A stretch of 35,124 nt of DNA, taken from JBDSLU01 sp039916225 (GTDB lineage: Bacteria > Acidobacteriota > Vicinamibacteria > Vicinamibacterales > Vicinamibacteraceae). The stretch spans positions 1-35,124 of the forward strand of contig JBDSLU010000280.1 of assembly GCA_039916225.1 (NCBI GenBank). The letters run 5' to 3'. Made by a program: the position numbers and the translations under genes. The number at the start of each line of letters is the position of its first letter. The stretch's first letter is position 1. The notes beneath the pieces are model-generated. The model saw only the letters and a program-made list of their open reading frames with translations. It had not been told where the DNA came from and did no database searches. Positions 1 to 6,885 of this stretch are shown piece by piece.

Positions 1-2
1 CG

Positions 3-605
3 GTCGGCTCGGTGGTCGCCGGTTACGTCGGCGTGCCGCACGCGCTCGGCGGCGAGAACCGCATCGAGAGCTTCCTCGAGTCGAGCTTCCACCCGGCCGG
101 CGAGCACGCCGCCGTCGCGCCCGGCCCCGCTGTCGCCCACGAGGGCGCGCCGGCCGTGTCCGAGCACGCGACCACTACCGCCGCGGGTGCGGATGGGCAC
201 GCCGCTGGCGCGGACGAGAGCCTCGAGCTGACGCTGATGGGCGTCTCGTCGGCCATCGCCCTCCTCGGCATCGGCATTGCCGCCTACTTCTTCCTGTTCA
301 ACCGCGCCCTGGCCGACTCGATCGCCCGGAGCTTCTCGGCCGTGCACCGCACCCTGCTGAACAAGTACTGGATCGACGAGCTCTACGACTCGACCATCGT
401 GCAGCCCCTGAAGTGGGCGTCGGACCACGTGCTCTGGAAGGTCGTCGACATCTGGATCATCGACGGGATCGTCAACGGGGTCGGCGTCTTCGTCCGCGGC
501 TCGGCGGCGTTGATCCGGATGGCCCAGACCGGCTCGGTCCGCACCTACGCGGCGTCGCTCGTCCTCGGCGTCGTGCTGGTCCTCGGCTACTACTTGATGC
601 AGTGA
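3..605 (+). CDS. nuoL: NADH-quinone oxidoreductase subunit L, C-terminal part
   Basis: This is the 3' end of a gene entering from the left edge; only about 200 residues are present. NuoL is the distal antiporter-like membrane subunit of complex I, which couples NADH:quinone electron transfer to proton pumping in the inner membrane. The fragment has an Ala/His-rich loop, a hydrophobic helix near residues 80-97, the motif LLNKYWIDELYD typical of the NuoL C-terminus where the lateral helix begins, and a final membrane segment ending at TGA 603-605. Two further Nuo subunits follow in the canonical L-M-N order, which supports the call. The start codon lies outside the window. Confidence 0.9.
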   Translation, partial: VGSVVAGYVGVPHALGGENRIESFLESSFHPAGEHAAVAPGPAVAHEGAPAVSEHATTTAAGADGHAAGADESLELTLMGVSSAIALLGIGIAAYFFLFNRALADSIARSFSAVHRTLLNKYWIDELYDSTIVQPLKWASDHVLWKVVDIWIIDGIVNGVGVFVRGSAALIRMAQTGSVRTYAASLVLGVVLVLGYYLMQ

Positions 606-672
606 TGAACAATTTGCTTATCGCGCGGCGGCGCCGAACGCCGGGCTGCACCCTCATGTCCGGCGGACGCGC

Positions 673-2232
673 ATGCTGAGCCTGGTCGTCTTCCTGCCGC
701 TCGCCGGCGCGCTCGCGCTGCTGGCCGTGCCCAACAAGGACGGGTCGCGCGACGGCCTGATCCGCTGGGGCGCGCTGGCGGTCTCGCTGGCCTCGTTCGC
801 GACGACGCTGGCGCTGTGGTACGCCTTCGACCCGGGCGTCGACGGCTACCAGTTCGTCGAGCGCGCCGACTGGATTCCACGCTTCGGCATCCAGTACCTG
901 CTCGGCGTCGACGGCATCAGCCTGATGCTGCTGGTGCTGACCGGCTTCCTGACCCCGCTGGCGCTGCTGTGCTCGTGGGAATCGATCGAGGCGCACGTCA
1001 AGCCCTTCATGGTGCTGATCCTGGCGCTCGAGACGGCGATGATGGGCGTCTTCGTCTCGCTCGACCTGTTCCTGTTCTACGTGTTCTGGGACTTCATGCT
1101 CATCCCGATGTACTTCCTGATCGGGATCTGGGGCTACGACCAGCGCGTCTACGCGGCCGTCAAGTTCATGCTCTACACGATGGCCGGCAGCGTGCTGATG
1201 CTGCTCGCGATCATCACCCTCGCCGTGCTGCACCACCAGGCGCACGGCGTCTACTCGTTCGACGTCACCAAGCTGGCCAGCCTGTCGATCGGGTCGGACC
1301 TGCAGCTGTGGCTGTTCCTGGCCTTTGCCCTGGCCTTCGCCATCAAGGTGCCGCTCTTCCCGTTCCACACCTGGCTGCCCGACGCGCACGTCCAGGCGCC
1401 GACGGCGGGGTCGGTCATCCTCGCCGGCGTGCTGCTGAAGATGGGCACCTACGGCTTGATCCGCTTCGCCTTCCCGCTGTTCCCGGAGGCGGCGCGGATG
1501 TGTGCGCCGTGGCTCGGCTTCCTCGCCGTCGTCGGCATCGTCTACGGCGCGCTCGTGGCGATGGTCCAGCCGGACATGAAGAAGCTGGTCGCCTACTCCA
1601 GCGTCAGCCATCTCGGGTTCGTGGTGCTGGGTATCTCCTCGATGACCGTCGAGGGCATGCAGGGCGCGGTGTACCAGATGCTCGCGCACGGCGTCAGCAC
1701 CGGCGGCCTGTTCCTCATCGTCGGCATGCTGTCCGACCGCCGGCACACGCGCCTGATCGCCGAGTTCGGCGGCCTCAAGTCCGTGATGCCGAAGCTGGTC
1801 GCGGCCTTCCTGATCATCACGCTGTCGTCGATCGGCCTGCCCGGCCTGAACGGCTTCGTCGGCGAGTTCCTGACCATCCTCGGCGGCTTCCGCTGGCGGC
1901 CGGAGCTGGCGGTGGTCGCGACGAGCGGCGTCATCCTGTCGGCCGTCTACATGCTCTGGATGTTCCAGCGCGTGAACTACGGCGAGGTCACCAACCCCAA
2001 GAACGCGGCGCTGCCCGACCTGTCGACGCGGGAGTGGTGGACGCTCGGTCCGGCGGTGGCGATGGCCGTCGTCATGGGTGTCTTCCCGACCATCTTCCTC
2101 GCCCCCTCCGAGCCCGCCGTCCGGGCCGTGGTGGAGCGGATCGGCGGCGACCACCAGCGGGCCGCCGCACCCGGGACGCCGGCGGCGACGGACGCGCCAC
2201 ATGGCGCGGCGCACGGGGGAGCCCACCCATGA
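673..2232 (+). CDS. nuoM: NADH-quinone oxidoreductase subunit M
   Basis: A 519-residue polytopic membrane protein, the usual size for NuoM, one of the three antiporter-like proton-pumping subunits of complex I. Two residues expected from the family are visible: a membrane glutamate at E120 (LALETAMMG) and a lysine at K225 (AIKVPLFPFHTWLPDAH, the most recognisable antiporter-subunit signature). The C-terminus carries an Ala/His-rich tail after the last helix. The gene lies 67 bp after nuoL and its stop overlaps the nuoN start in an ATGA, so translation of M and N is probably coupled. The ATG at 673 has no strong Shine-Dalgarno sequence, but it puts the first helix (LVVFLPLAGALALL) right at the N-terminus as in the family. 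Confidence 0.96.
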   Translation: MLSLVVFLPLAGALALLAVPNKDGSRDGLIRWGALAVSLASFATTLALWYAFDPGVDGYQFVERADWIPRFGIQYLLGVDGISLMLLVLTGFLTPLALLCSWESIEAHVKPFMVLILALETAMMGVFVSLDLFLFYVFWDFMLIPMYFLIGIWGYDQRVYAAVKFMLYTMAGSVLMLLAIITLAVLHHQAHGVYSFDVTKLASLSIGSDLQLWLFLAFALAFAIKVPLFPFHTWLPDAHVQAPTAGSVILAGVLLKMGTYGLIRFAFPLFPEAARMCAPWLGFLAVVGIVYGALVAMVQPDMKKLVAYSSVSHLGFVVLGISSMTVEGMQGAVYQMLAHGVSTGGLFLIVGMLSDRRHTRLIAEFGGLKSVMPKLVAAFLIITLSSIGLPGLNGFVGEFLTILGGFRWRPELAVVATSGVILSAVYMLWMFQRVNYGEVTNPKNAALPDLSTREWWTLGPAVAMAVVMGVFPTIFLAPSEPAVRAVVERIGGDHQRAAAPGTPAATDAPHGAAHGGAHP

Positions 2233-3668
2233 ACCTCGCCGACCTCCAGGCCATCATCCCGATCTTCATCGTCGTCGCGACGGCGCTGATCACGCTCGCC
2301 GTCGAGGCCTTCCGCGGCCCGGACGAGAAGCTGCCGCTCGGCGTCCTCGGCCTGATCGGCCTGGCCGGCGCGGCCGCCGCCTCGGTGATGCTGTGGGGCC
2401 ACAACCGGGTCAGCCTCGGCGTGGTCCGGGCCGACAACTTCGCCCTCTTCGTCAACGGCATCCTGATCATCGTCGGCGTGTTGACGATCCTGTTCTCCGG
2501 GGACGTCATCGAGCGGGAAGAGCTGCCGGCGGGGGAGTACTACGCGCTGGTGCTCTTTGCCATCTCCGGCATGATGCTGATGGCCTCGGCCATCGATCTG
2601 CTGGTGGTCTTCCTGGCCCTCGAAATCCTCTCGCTCGCCGTCTACGTCCTCACCGCCATCCGGCGGAGCAGCATGGCGGGCGCCGAAGGCGGCTTCAAGT
2701 ACTTCCTGCTCGGGGCGTTCTCCAGCGCCTTCTTCCTTTATGGCGTGGCTCTGATCTACGTCATCTCCGGCAGCACCCGGCTCGATCGCGTCGCCCTGGC
2801 CATCGCCGGCCAGTCCGCGGCGCCGACGCTGTTCGTGCTGATCGCGGTCGGCCTGGTGATGGTCGGCTTCGCCTTCAAGGTCTCGGCGGTGCCGTTCCAC
2901 ATGTGGACGCCGGATGCCTACCAGGGCGCCCCGACCATCGTCACCGGCTTCATGTCGACGGCGGTCAAGGCGGCGGCGTTTGCCGCCTTCGTCCGCGTGT
3001 TCCTGACCGCCTTCGGGCCGCTCAGCCCCCACTGGGTGCCGCTGCTCGGGGCCAGCGCCATCGCCACGATGATCGTCGGCACGGTGGTCGGCGTCGCCCA
3101 GACCAGCGTCAAGCGCATGCTCGCCTACTCGAGCATCGCCCATGCCGGCTACCTGCTGATCGGCCTCATCGCCGGCAACGACGCCGGCCAGGCCGCCGTG
3201 CTCTTCTACCTGCTGTCCTACGCCGTCACCAACCTGGGCGCCTTCGGCATCCTGGCTCTCCTCGCCAGCCGGTCGAACGAGCACGACGAGGTGCGCGACT
3301 TCGCCGGGCTGTGGAAGAGCGAGCCGGTGCTGGCGACGCTGCTGACCGTGTTCCTGTTGTCGCTGGGCGGCTTCCCGCCGACCGCCGGGTTCATCGGCAA
3401 GTGGTACATCTTCGCCGCCGCGGTGGAGCAGGGCCATGTTTGGCTGGCCATCATCGGCGTGCTGACCAGCGTCATCTCGGTCTACTACTACCTGCGCATC
3501 ATCGTGATGATGTACATGTCCGAGTCGACGCACACCGAGCCGGTCGCCCGGCTGTCACCGACCGCGACGGCCGCGCTGGCGATGTCGGTGGCCGCGGTCT
3601 TCTACCTCGGTGTCTATCCGACCGACGCCATCGAGCTGGCGCTCCGGTCCGTCAGCCGCCTGTTCTAG
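2229..3668 (+). CDS. nuoN: NADH-quinone oxidoreductase subunit N
   Basis: A 479-residue membrane protein of the NuoN family, the third antiporter-like subunit of complex I. The conserved membrane glutamate is E132 (LALEILSLAVYVL) and the pumping lysine is K217 (FAFKVSAVPFHMWTPDAYQGAP), close to the E. coli numbering. A second conserved block (VGVAQTSVKRMLAYSSIAHAGY) lies near residue 290. The ATG at 2229 overlaps the nuoM stop by four bases. As usual NuoN ends the operon; only a small hypothetical gene follows after 12 bp. Confidence 0.96.
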   Translation: MNLADLQAIIPIFIVVATALITLAVEAFRGPDEKLPLGVLGLIGLAGAAAASVMLWGHNRVSLGVVRADNFALFVNGILIIVGVLTILFSGDVIEREELPAGEYYALVLFAISGMMLMASAIDLLVVFLALEILSLAVYVLTAIRRSSMAGAEGGFKYFLLGAFSSAFFLYGVALIYVISGSTRLDRVALAIAGQSAAPTLFVLIAVGLVMVGFAFKVSAVPFHMWTPDAYQGAPTIVTGFMSTAVKAAAFAAFVRVFLTAFGPLSPHWVPLLGASAIATMIVGTVVGVAQTSVKRMLAYSSIAHAGYLLIGLIAGNDAGQAAVLFYLLSYAVTNLGAFGILALLASRSNEHDEVRDFAGLWKSEPVLATLLTVFLLSLGGFPPTAGFIGKWYIFAAAVEQGHVWLAIIGVLTSVISVYYYLRIIVMMYMSESTHTEPVARLSPTATAALAMSVAAVFYLGVYPTDAIELALRSVSRLF

Positions 3669-3680
3669 GCGGCCGCGGCG

Positions 3681-4160
3681 ATGCCCGATCCGCCCGTGCC
3701 GCCGACGACGATCGATCCGGTCCGGCCCCGCCTCGATCCCGAGCCGGTCCACCGGCCCGAGCCTCGCTTCTGGCCCTACCTCGATCTGGCCGAGCAGCCG
3801 TCCGAGGACGAGCTCGCTGCCCTCGACCCGGACCTGCGGCTGGCGCTGTCGCGGACGGGCGTCGGCGGGCAGGGTGGCTGGGGGACGTTCTCGCTGACGC
3901 TGGCCTTCCCGCGTTTCGAGGGCCCGGACTACGACCGGGCGGTGGCGATGGCCCAGGCGTCGCGGCAGTACCTCGAGACTGGGAGCGGCGCCGACTTCCG
4001 CGTCCGCGCCCGGTTCCAGCCCGACGACGCGCTCGCGCTGCGCGACCTCTATCAACTGGTCGGCGATCGTCCTGGCACCGACGTCCTCATCGACGATCGG
4101 CCGGTGCCGTACGCCCGGGAACTCTGGCTGCCGCTGTTCTGGTGTCTGCTGCCGCGCTGA
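3681..4160 (+). CDS. Hypothetical protein downstream of nuoN
   Basis: A 159-residue soluble protein that I do not recognise. It has a Pro/Arg-rich first 30 residues (many RPxxDPEP-like steps), then a compact acidic/aromatic domain with the segment FSLTLAFPRFEGPDYDRAV and a C-terminus rich in Trp and Pro (ELWLPLFWCLLPR). There is no signal peptide or membrane helix. It starts 12 bp after nuoN on the same strand, so it probably shares the nuo transcript; a strong 10-bp hairpin follows at 4227-4250. Codon use matches the neighbours, with GC-rich third positions throughout, which supports real coding. A complex I assembly role would be speculation based only on position. Confidence 0.65.
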   Translation: MPDPPVPPTTIDPVRPRLDPEPVHRPEPRFWPYLDLAEQPSEDELAALDPDLRLALSRTGVGGQGGWGTFSLTLAFPRFEGPDYDRAVAMAQASRQYLETGSGADFRVRARFQPDDALALRDLYQLVGDRPGTDVLIDDRPVPYARELWLPLFWCLLPR

Positions 4161-4226
4161 ATTCGTTGGCGCGCCGTCCCCTCAGGCCGGCGCGCGGGCG
4201 GCCCCTGGAGCGTGCGGCTGCCATTT

Positions 4227-4250
4227 GCCGACGCGCATTCGCGCGTCGGC
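4227..4250 (+). terminator. Hairpin downstream of the nuo operon
   Basis: A perfect 10-bp inverted repeat, GCCGACGCGC, with an ATTC loop, 67 bp after the hypothetical gene that follows nuoN. There is no T-run on either strand, so it is not a classic intrinsic terminator. It may act as a 3'-end stabiliser or a factor-assisted terminator. Confidence 0.45.
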
Positions 4251-4374
4251 CTGACGATGGCTCCGGACTACGTCCTCGCCATCCGTCCCGCGGCGCTGGG
4301 CGCGCCGCGGCGCCGCACGCGGGCCGCATCGGGCGCGCCGTCGTAGTTTTGGATCGTGGGGACGCGCGGTTGGC

Positions 4375-4416
4375 AGGAAGGACGGAGCCGACGGGAGTCG
4401 ACTCCGTTTCCTTCCT
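4375..4416. repeat. Long imperfect hairpin of unknown role
   Basis: AGGAAGG+ACGGAG pairs with CTCCGT+CCTTCCT, with a two-base TT bulge. Inside it a CGAC/GTCG stem closes a GGGA loop, giving about 17 base pairs in all. It lies in the gene-free stretch downstream of both nuoN and csp. It could be a small RNA, a 3'-end structure or a decayed element; no promoter next to it is obvious. Confidence 0.4.
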
Positions 4417-4537
4417 CTGGCGGCCTGGCGTCGAAGCGCCCTGCCACCCGGTCTGGTTCCGCCGCAAGGGCGGTGCCAGCCCGGCTCGAGGCCAGCCGCG
4501 GTCGGCTGTGCGAAGGTCTGCTTCTCGAGCTCGGGCG

Positions 4538-4555
4538 GGCGGCCTCACGGCCGCC
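4538..4555 (-). terminator. Hairpin directly after the cold-shock gene
   Basis: A 7-bp stem GGCGGCC/GGCCGCC with a 4-nt loop lies immediately next to the csp stop codon (4556-4558). On the minus strand no U-tract follows, so it is either a weak terminator or an mRNA 3'-end stabiliser. Confidence 0.4.
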
Positions 4556-4762
4556 TCAGTTGGCCTTGCTGACGTTGCCCGCCTGGGGGCCCTTCGGACC
4601 ATCAACGATCTCGAACTCGACCGCTTGTCCTTCCTCGAGCGTACGGAACCCGTTGCCCGTGATCGCCGAGAAATGGACGAACACGTCGCTGCCGGATTCA
4701 CGCTCGATGAAGCCGTACCCCTTGGCGTTGTTGAACCACTTGACCTTGCCTTGAATGCGCAT
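4556..4762 (-). CDS. Cold-shock protein, CspA family
   Basis: A 68-residue single cold-shock domain protein, the standard length. It binds single-stranded RNA/DNA and acts as an RNA chaperone in the cytoplasm. Both RNA-binding motifs are visible: RNP1 as KGYGFIERE and RNP2 as DVFVHFSAI, after the usual opening GKVKWFNNAKGYGF. The ATG at 4760-4762 has a good Shine-Dalgarno sequence (AGAGGAAG) a few bases upstream. A sigma70-type promoter lies about 160 nt upstream with an intrinsic terminator inside the leader, so expression is probably controlled in the leader, as is common in this family, although the terminator is unusual. Divergent from purH. Confidence 0.95.
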   Translation of the reverse strand: MRIQGKVKWFNNAKGYGFIERESGSDVFVHFSAITGNGFRTLEEGQAVEFEIVDGPKGPQAGNVSKAN

Positions 4763-4859
4763 TGTCTTCCTCTGCCTTGCGCACCCGGCCTGCGTTCGAT
4801 CAGGTCGGGCGCCTGGAACTACCCGTCCGTTCCCCCAGCTCTACCAGGGCAACGGGCAC

Positions 4860-4884
4860 AAAAAAAAGCCGCATCGGCGGCCTC
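4860..4884 (-). terminator. Intrinsic terminator inside the csp leader
   Basis: Read on the minus strand: stem GCCGC / GCGGC with loop CGAT, extended by G-U and A-U pairs, followed at once by eight Ts (4867-4860). It lies about 40-60 nt downstream of the predicted start of the csp transcript and about 100 nt before the csp ATG. No minus-strand gene ends here, so it either attenuates csp or ends a short RNA. Confidence 0.75.
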
Positions 4885-4923
4885 ATGACGAACACATGAC
4901 GGATTGAACGTTCTCCGTCACGC
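4860..4923 (-). ncRNA. Putative short leader RNA upstream of csp
   Basis: Predicted transcript of about 64 nt from the promoter at 4930-4958 to the terminator T-run. It would hold two hairpins: TGACGGA/TCCGTCA with a 10-nt loop (4897-4920), then the terminator hairpin. It could be the attenuated form of the csp leader or an independent small RNA. Existence is inferred from promoter and terminator only. Confidence 0.45.
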
Positions 4924-4929
4924 ATAGGT

Positions 4930-4958
4930 AGGATAACGACGAGTTATGGGAATGTCAA
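4930..4958 (-). promoter_or_regulatory. Sigma70-type promoter for csp / leader RNA
   Basis: On the minus strand a perfect -35 TTGACA (4958-4953), a 17-nt spacer and a -10 TATCCT (4935-4930). The -35 lies within the first codons of purH. Start of transcription is expected near 4923, giving a csp leader of about 160 nt. The -10 overlaps a possible plus-strand -10 (TAGGAT, 4929-4934) that could serve purH. Confidence 0.7.
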
Positions 4959-6586
4959 CCATTCGCCCGGCGCCAGTTCCTGGGGCTGTCACCGTCCGCC
5001 GGGCGCTCCTCAGCGTCTCGGACAAGACCGGTCTGGTGCCCTTCGCCCAGGCCCTGCATGCACGCGGCGTCACCCTCCTCTCGACCGGGGGGACGGCCAA
5101 GGTGCTGGCCGAGGCCGGACTGCCGGTGGTGAATGTCGCGGACGTCACCAGGTTCCCCGAGATGCTCGACGGCCGGGTCAAGACCCTCCATCCGGCCGTG
5201 CACGGTGGCATCCTGGCCCGGCGGCACGTGCCGGATGACCTGGCGGCCATCGGCGCGCATGGCATCGAGCCCATCGACCTGGTGGTCGTGAACCTCTACC
5301 CATTCGCCAAGGCCGCCGCCAACCCGGCCACGGGCTTCGAGGCCTTGATCGAGGAGATCGACATCGGCGGGCCGAGCATGGTGCGAGCGGCGGCCAAGAA
5401 CTTCCGCGACGTCCTGATCGTCGTCGAGCCACAGGACTATCCGCGCGTGCTGGAAGACCTGGCGCAGCCGGGTGGCTCGAGCCCGGCCTTCCGCCTCGAG
5501 CTGATGCGCCGCGCCTTCGCGCACACGGCGGCCTATGACGCGACCATCGCCCAGACGCTCGAGACGATCGGCAGCGAGGCCGATCCGTTCGCGCGGCCGG
5601 CCGAGTCGCCGGCGCTCCCCCCGACGATGCGGCTGTCGCTGCCGCAGCGCCGGGTCCTGCGCTACGGCGAGAACCCGCACCAGCCGGCGGCCTGGTACGG
5701 GATGGAGCCGGCGCAGGGGTTCAGTGCGGTCGAGATCAAGCAGGGCAAGGAGCTGTCCTACACCAACCTGCTCGACCTCGACGCCGCGGCGCGCCTCGCG
5801 CTCGAGTTCGACGAGCCGGCGGCCGCGGTGATCAAGCACGCCAACCCGTGCGGTGTCGCCACCGCCGCGACGATCGCCCAGGCCTACGTCACCGCGCGCG
5901 ACGCCGACGCGCTCTCGGCCTTCGGCGGCATCATCGGCCTCAATCGCACCCTCGACGTCGAGACGGCGCAGGCCATCGTGACGACCTTCATCGAGGCGGT
6001 GATCGCGCCGGCGGTCGAGCCCGCGGCGCTCGACATCCTCGCCGCCAAGAAGAACCTGCGCGTGCTCACCGCCGACTTCGCGCCGTTCCGCGACGGGGCC
6101 CGGCCCGGCGTCGAAATCCGCTCGATCCTGGGCGGCGTCCTCGTCCAGGAGCGCGACCGTGTCGTCGAGGCCCGCAGTCCCTGGCCCGAGGCGGCGGGCG
6201 AGGGCCTGCGGGTGGTAACGAAGCGTCAGCCGACGGCGGAGGAGTGGCAGGCGCTGCGCTTCGCCTGGCGGGTCTGCGCGCACGTCAAGTCGAACACCAT
6301 CCTGTTTGCCGGCCCGGATCGGACGCGCGCCGTCGGCGCCGGCCAGATGAGCCGGGTCGACGCCGTCAAGGTCGCGGTGATGAAGGCCGGGGGCAGCGTC
6401 CCGGGCAGCGTCGTCGCGTCCGACGCCTTCTTCCCATTCCGTGATGGCCTCGACGCGCTGGCCGCGGCTGGCGCCACCGCGGTCGTGCAGCCGGGGGGAT
6501 CGGTGAAGGACGCCGAGGTGATTGCCGCGGCGGACGAGCACGGCCTGGCGATGGTATTCACGGGCCGGCGGCACTTCCGCCATTAG
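4946..6586 (+). CDS. purH: Bifunctional AICAR formyltransferase / IMP cyclohydrolase
   Basis: A 546-residue protein that catalyses the last two steps of de novo purine synthesis: formylation of AICAR with 10-formyl-THF, then ring closure to IMP. The N-terminal MGS-like cyclohydrolase domain has RRALLSVSDKTGL and GRVKTLHPAVHGG. The AICAR transformylase domain has VIKHANPCGVA and ends with the usual FTGRRHFRH. It is slightly longer than the E. coli enzyme (529). The ATG at 4946 is taken; the ATG at 4952 is equally possible, and neither has a clear Shine-Dalgarno. If the predicted plus-strand promoter (TTGAAC 4904-4909, TAGGAT 4929-4934) is real, the mRNA would be nearly leaderless. Divergent from csp. 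Confidence 0.96.
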   Translation: MGMSTIRPAPVPGAVTVRRALLSVSDKTGLVPFAQALHARGVTLLSTGGTAKVLAEAGLPVVNVADVTRFPEMLDGRVKTLHPAVHGGILARRHVPDDLAAIGAHGIEPIDLVVVNLYPFAKAAANPATGFEALIEEIDIGGPSMVRAAAKNFRDVLIVVEPQDYPRVLEDLAQPGGSSPAFRLELMRRAFAHTAAYDATIAQTLETIGSEADPFARPAESPALPPTMRLSLPQRRVLRYGENPHQPAAWYGMEPAQGFSAVEIKQGKELSYTNLLDLDAAARLALEFDEPAAAVIKHANPCGVATAATIAQAYVTARDADALSAFGGIIGLNRTLDVETAQAIVTTFIEAVIAPAVEPAALDILAAKKNLRVLTADFAPFRDGARPGVEIRSILGGVLVQERDRVVEARSPWPEAAGEGLRVVTKRQPTAEEWQALRFAWRVCAHVKSNTILFAGPDRTRAVGAGQMSRVDAVKVAVMKAGGSVPGSVVASDAFFPFRDGLDALAAAGATAVVQPGGSVKDAEVIAAADEHGLAMVFTGRRHFRH

Positions 6587-6598
6587 TCAGGACATAGG

Positions 6599-6850
6599 AT
6601 GGCCGTTCGCCCTGTCCTGATTGGGGTCGGTGGCGCGCTGCTGGCGGCCGGCGTGATCATGTCCTTCGCGTCGATGTTCCACCTGGCGCCCGGCGTCACG
6701 CAGCACGACATTGCGCTGCGCCGGCGTCAGCGGCTGCGAGCCTCGGACTACTCGAGGCTGGGCTGGCGACTCGTGATTGCCGCGTATGTCGTGGGCATCG
6801 CGGGCGTCGTCTGCCTGTTCGTCAGCGGCTTGGCGCCCGCCGCCGACTAG
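6599..6850 (+). CDS. Small two-helix membrane protein
   Basis: An 83-residue protein that I do not recognise. It has two predicted membrane helices (about residues 5-27 and 56-78) joined by a basic, arginine-rich loop (RRRQRLRASDYSR), which the positive-inside rule places in the cytoplasm. It begins 12 bp after purH with a good Shine-Dalgarno (AGGA, 6 nt before the ATG), so it is probably translated from the purH transcript. It converges with the peptidase gene on the other strand. No function can be assigned. Confidence 0.7.
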   Translation: MAVRPVLIGVGGALLAAGVIMSFASMFHLAPGVTQHDIALRRRQRLRASDYSRLGWRLVIAAYVVGIAGVVCLFVSGLAPAAD

Positions 6851-6885
6851 TCGAAGGTCCGAACCGCGCGTCGGAGTCTCCGCGG

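Larger units (their letters stand above)
4161..4555. other. Gene-free stretch with several inverted repeats
   Basis: About 395 bases between the last gene of the nuo run and the cold-shock gene. No credible coding frame is seen: the reading frames here are arginine-rich shadows. It holds three hairpin-forming inverted repeats, at 4227-4250, 4375-4416 and 4538-4555, the first and last of which may end the two converging transcripts. Confidence 0.6.

Noticed and set aside
472..3533. Long minus-strand reading frames opposite nuoM and nuoN (over 500 residues).
   Set aside because: They are His/Asp/Gln/Arg-rich shadows that arise from high third-position GC; the plus-strand frames hold clear conserved enzymes.
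4356..4754. Plus-strand frame antisense to csp.
   Set aside because: Composition is shadow-like and the opposite strand holds a full cold-shock protein with RNP motifs.
816..4888. Very long plus-strand frames covering nuoM-nuoN and the region to 4888.
   Set aside because: The parts outside nuoN are Arg/Pro/Gly-rich and match no family; the real genes use other frames or internal starts.
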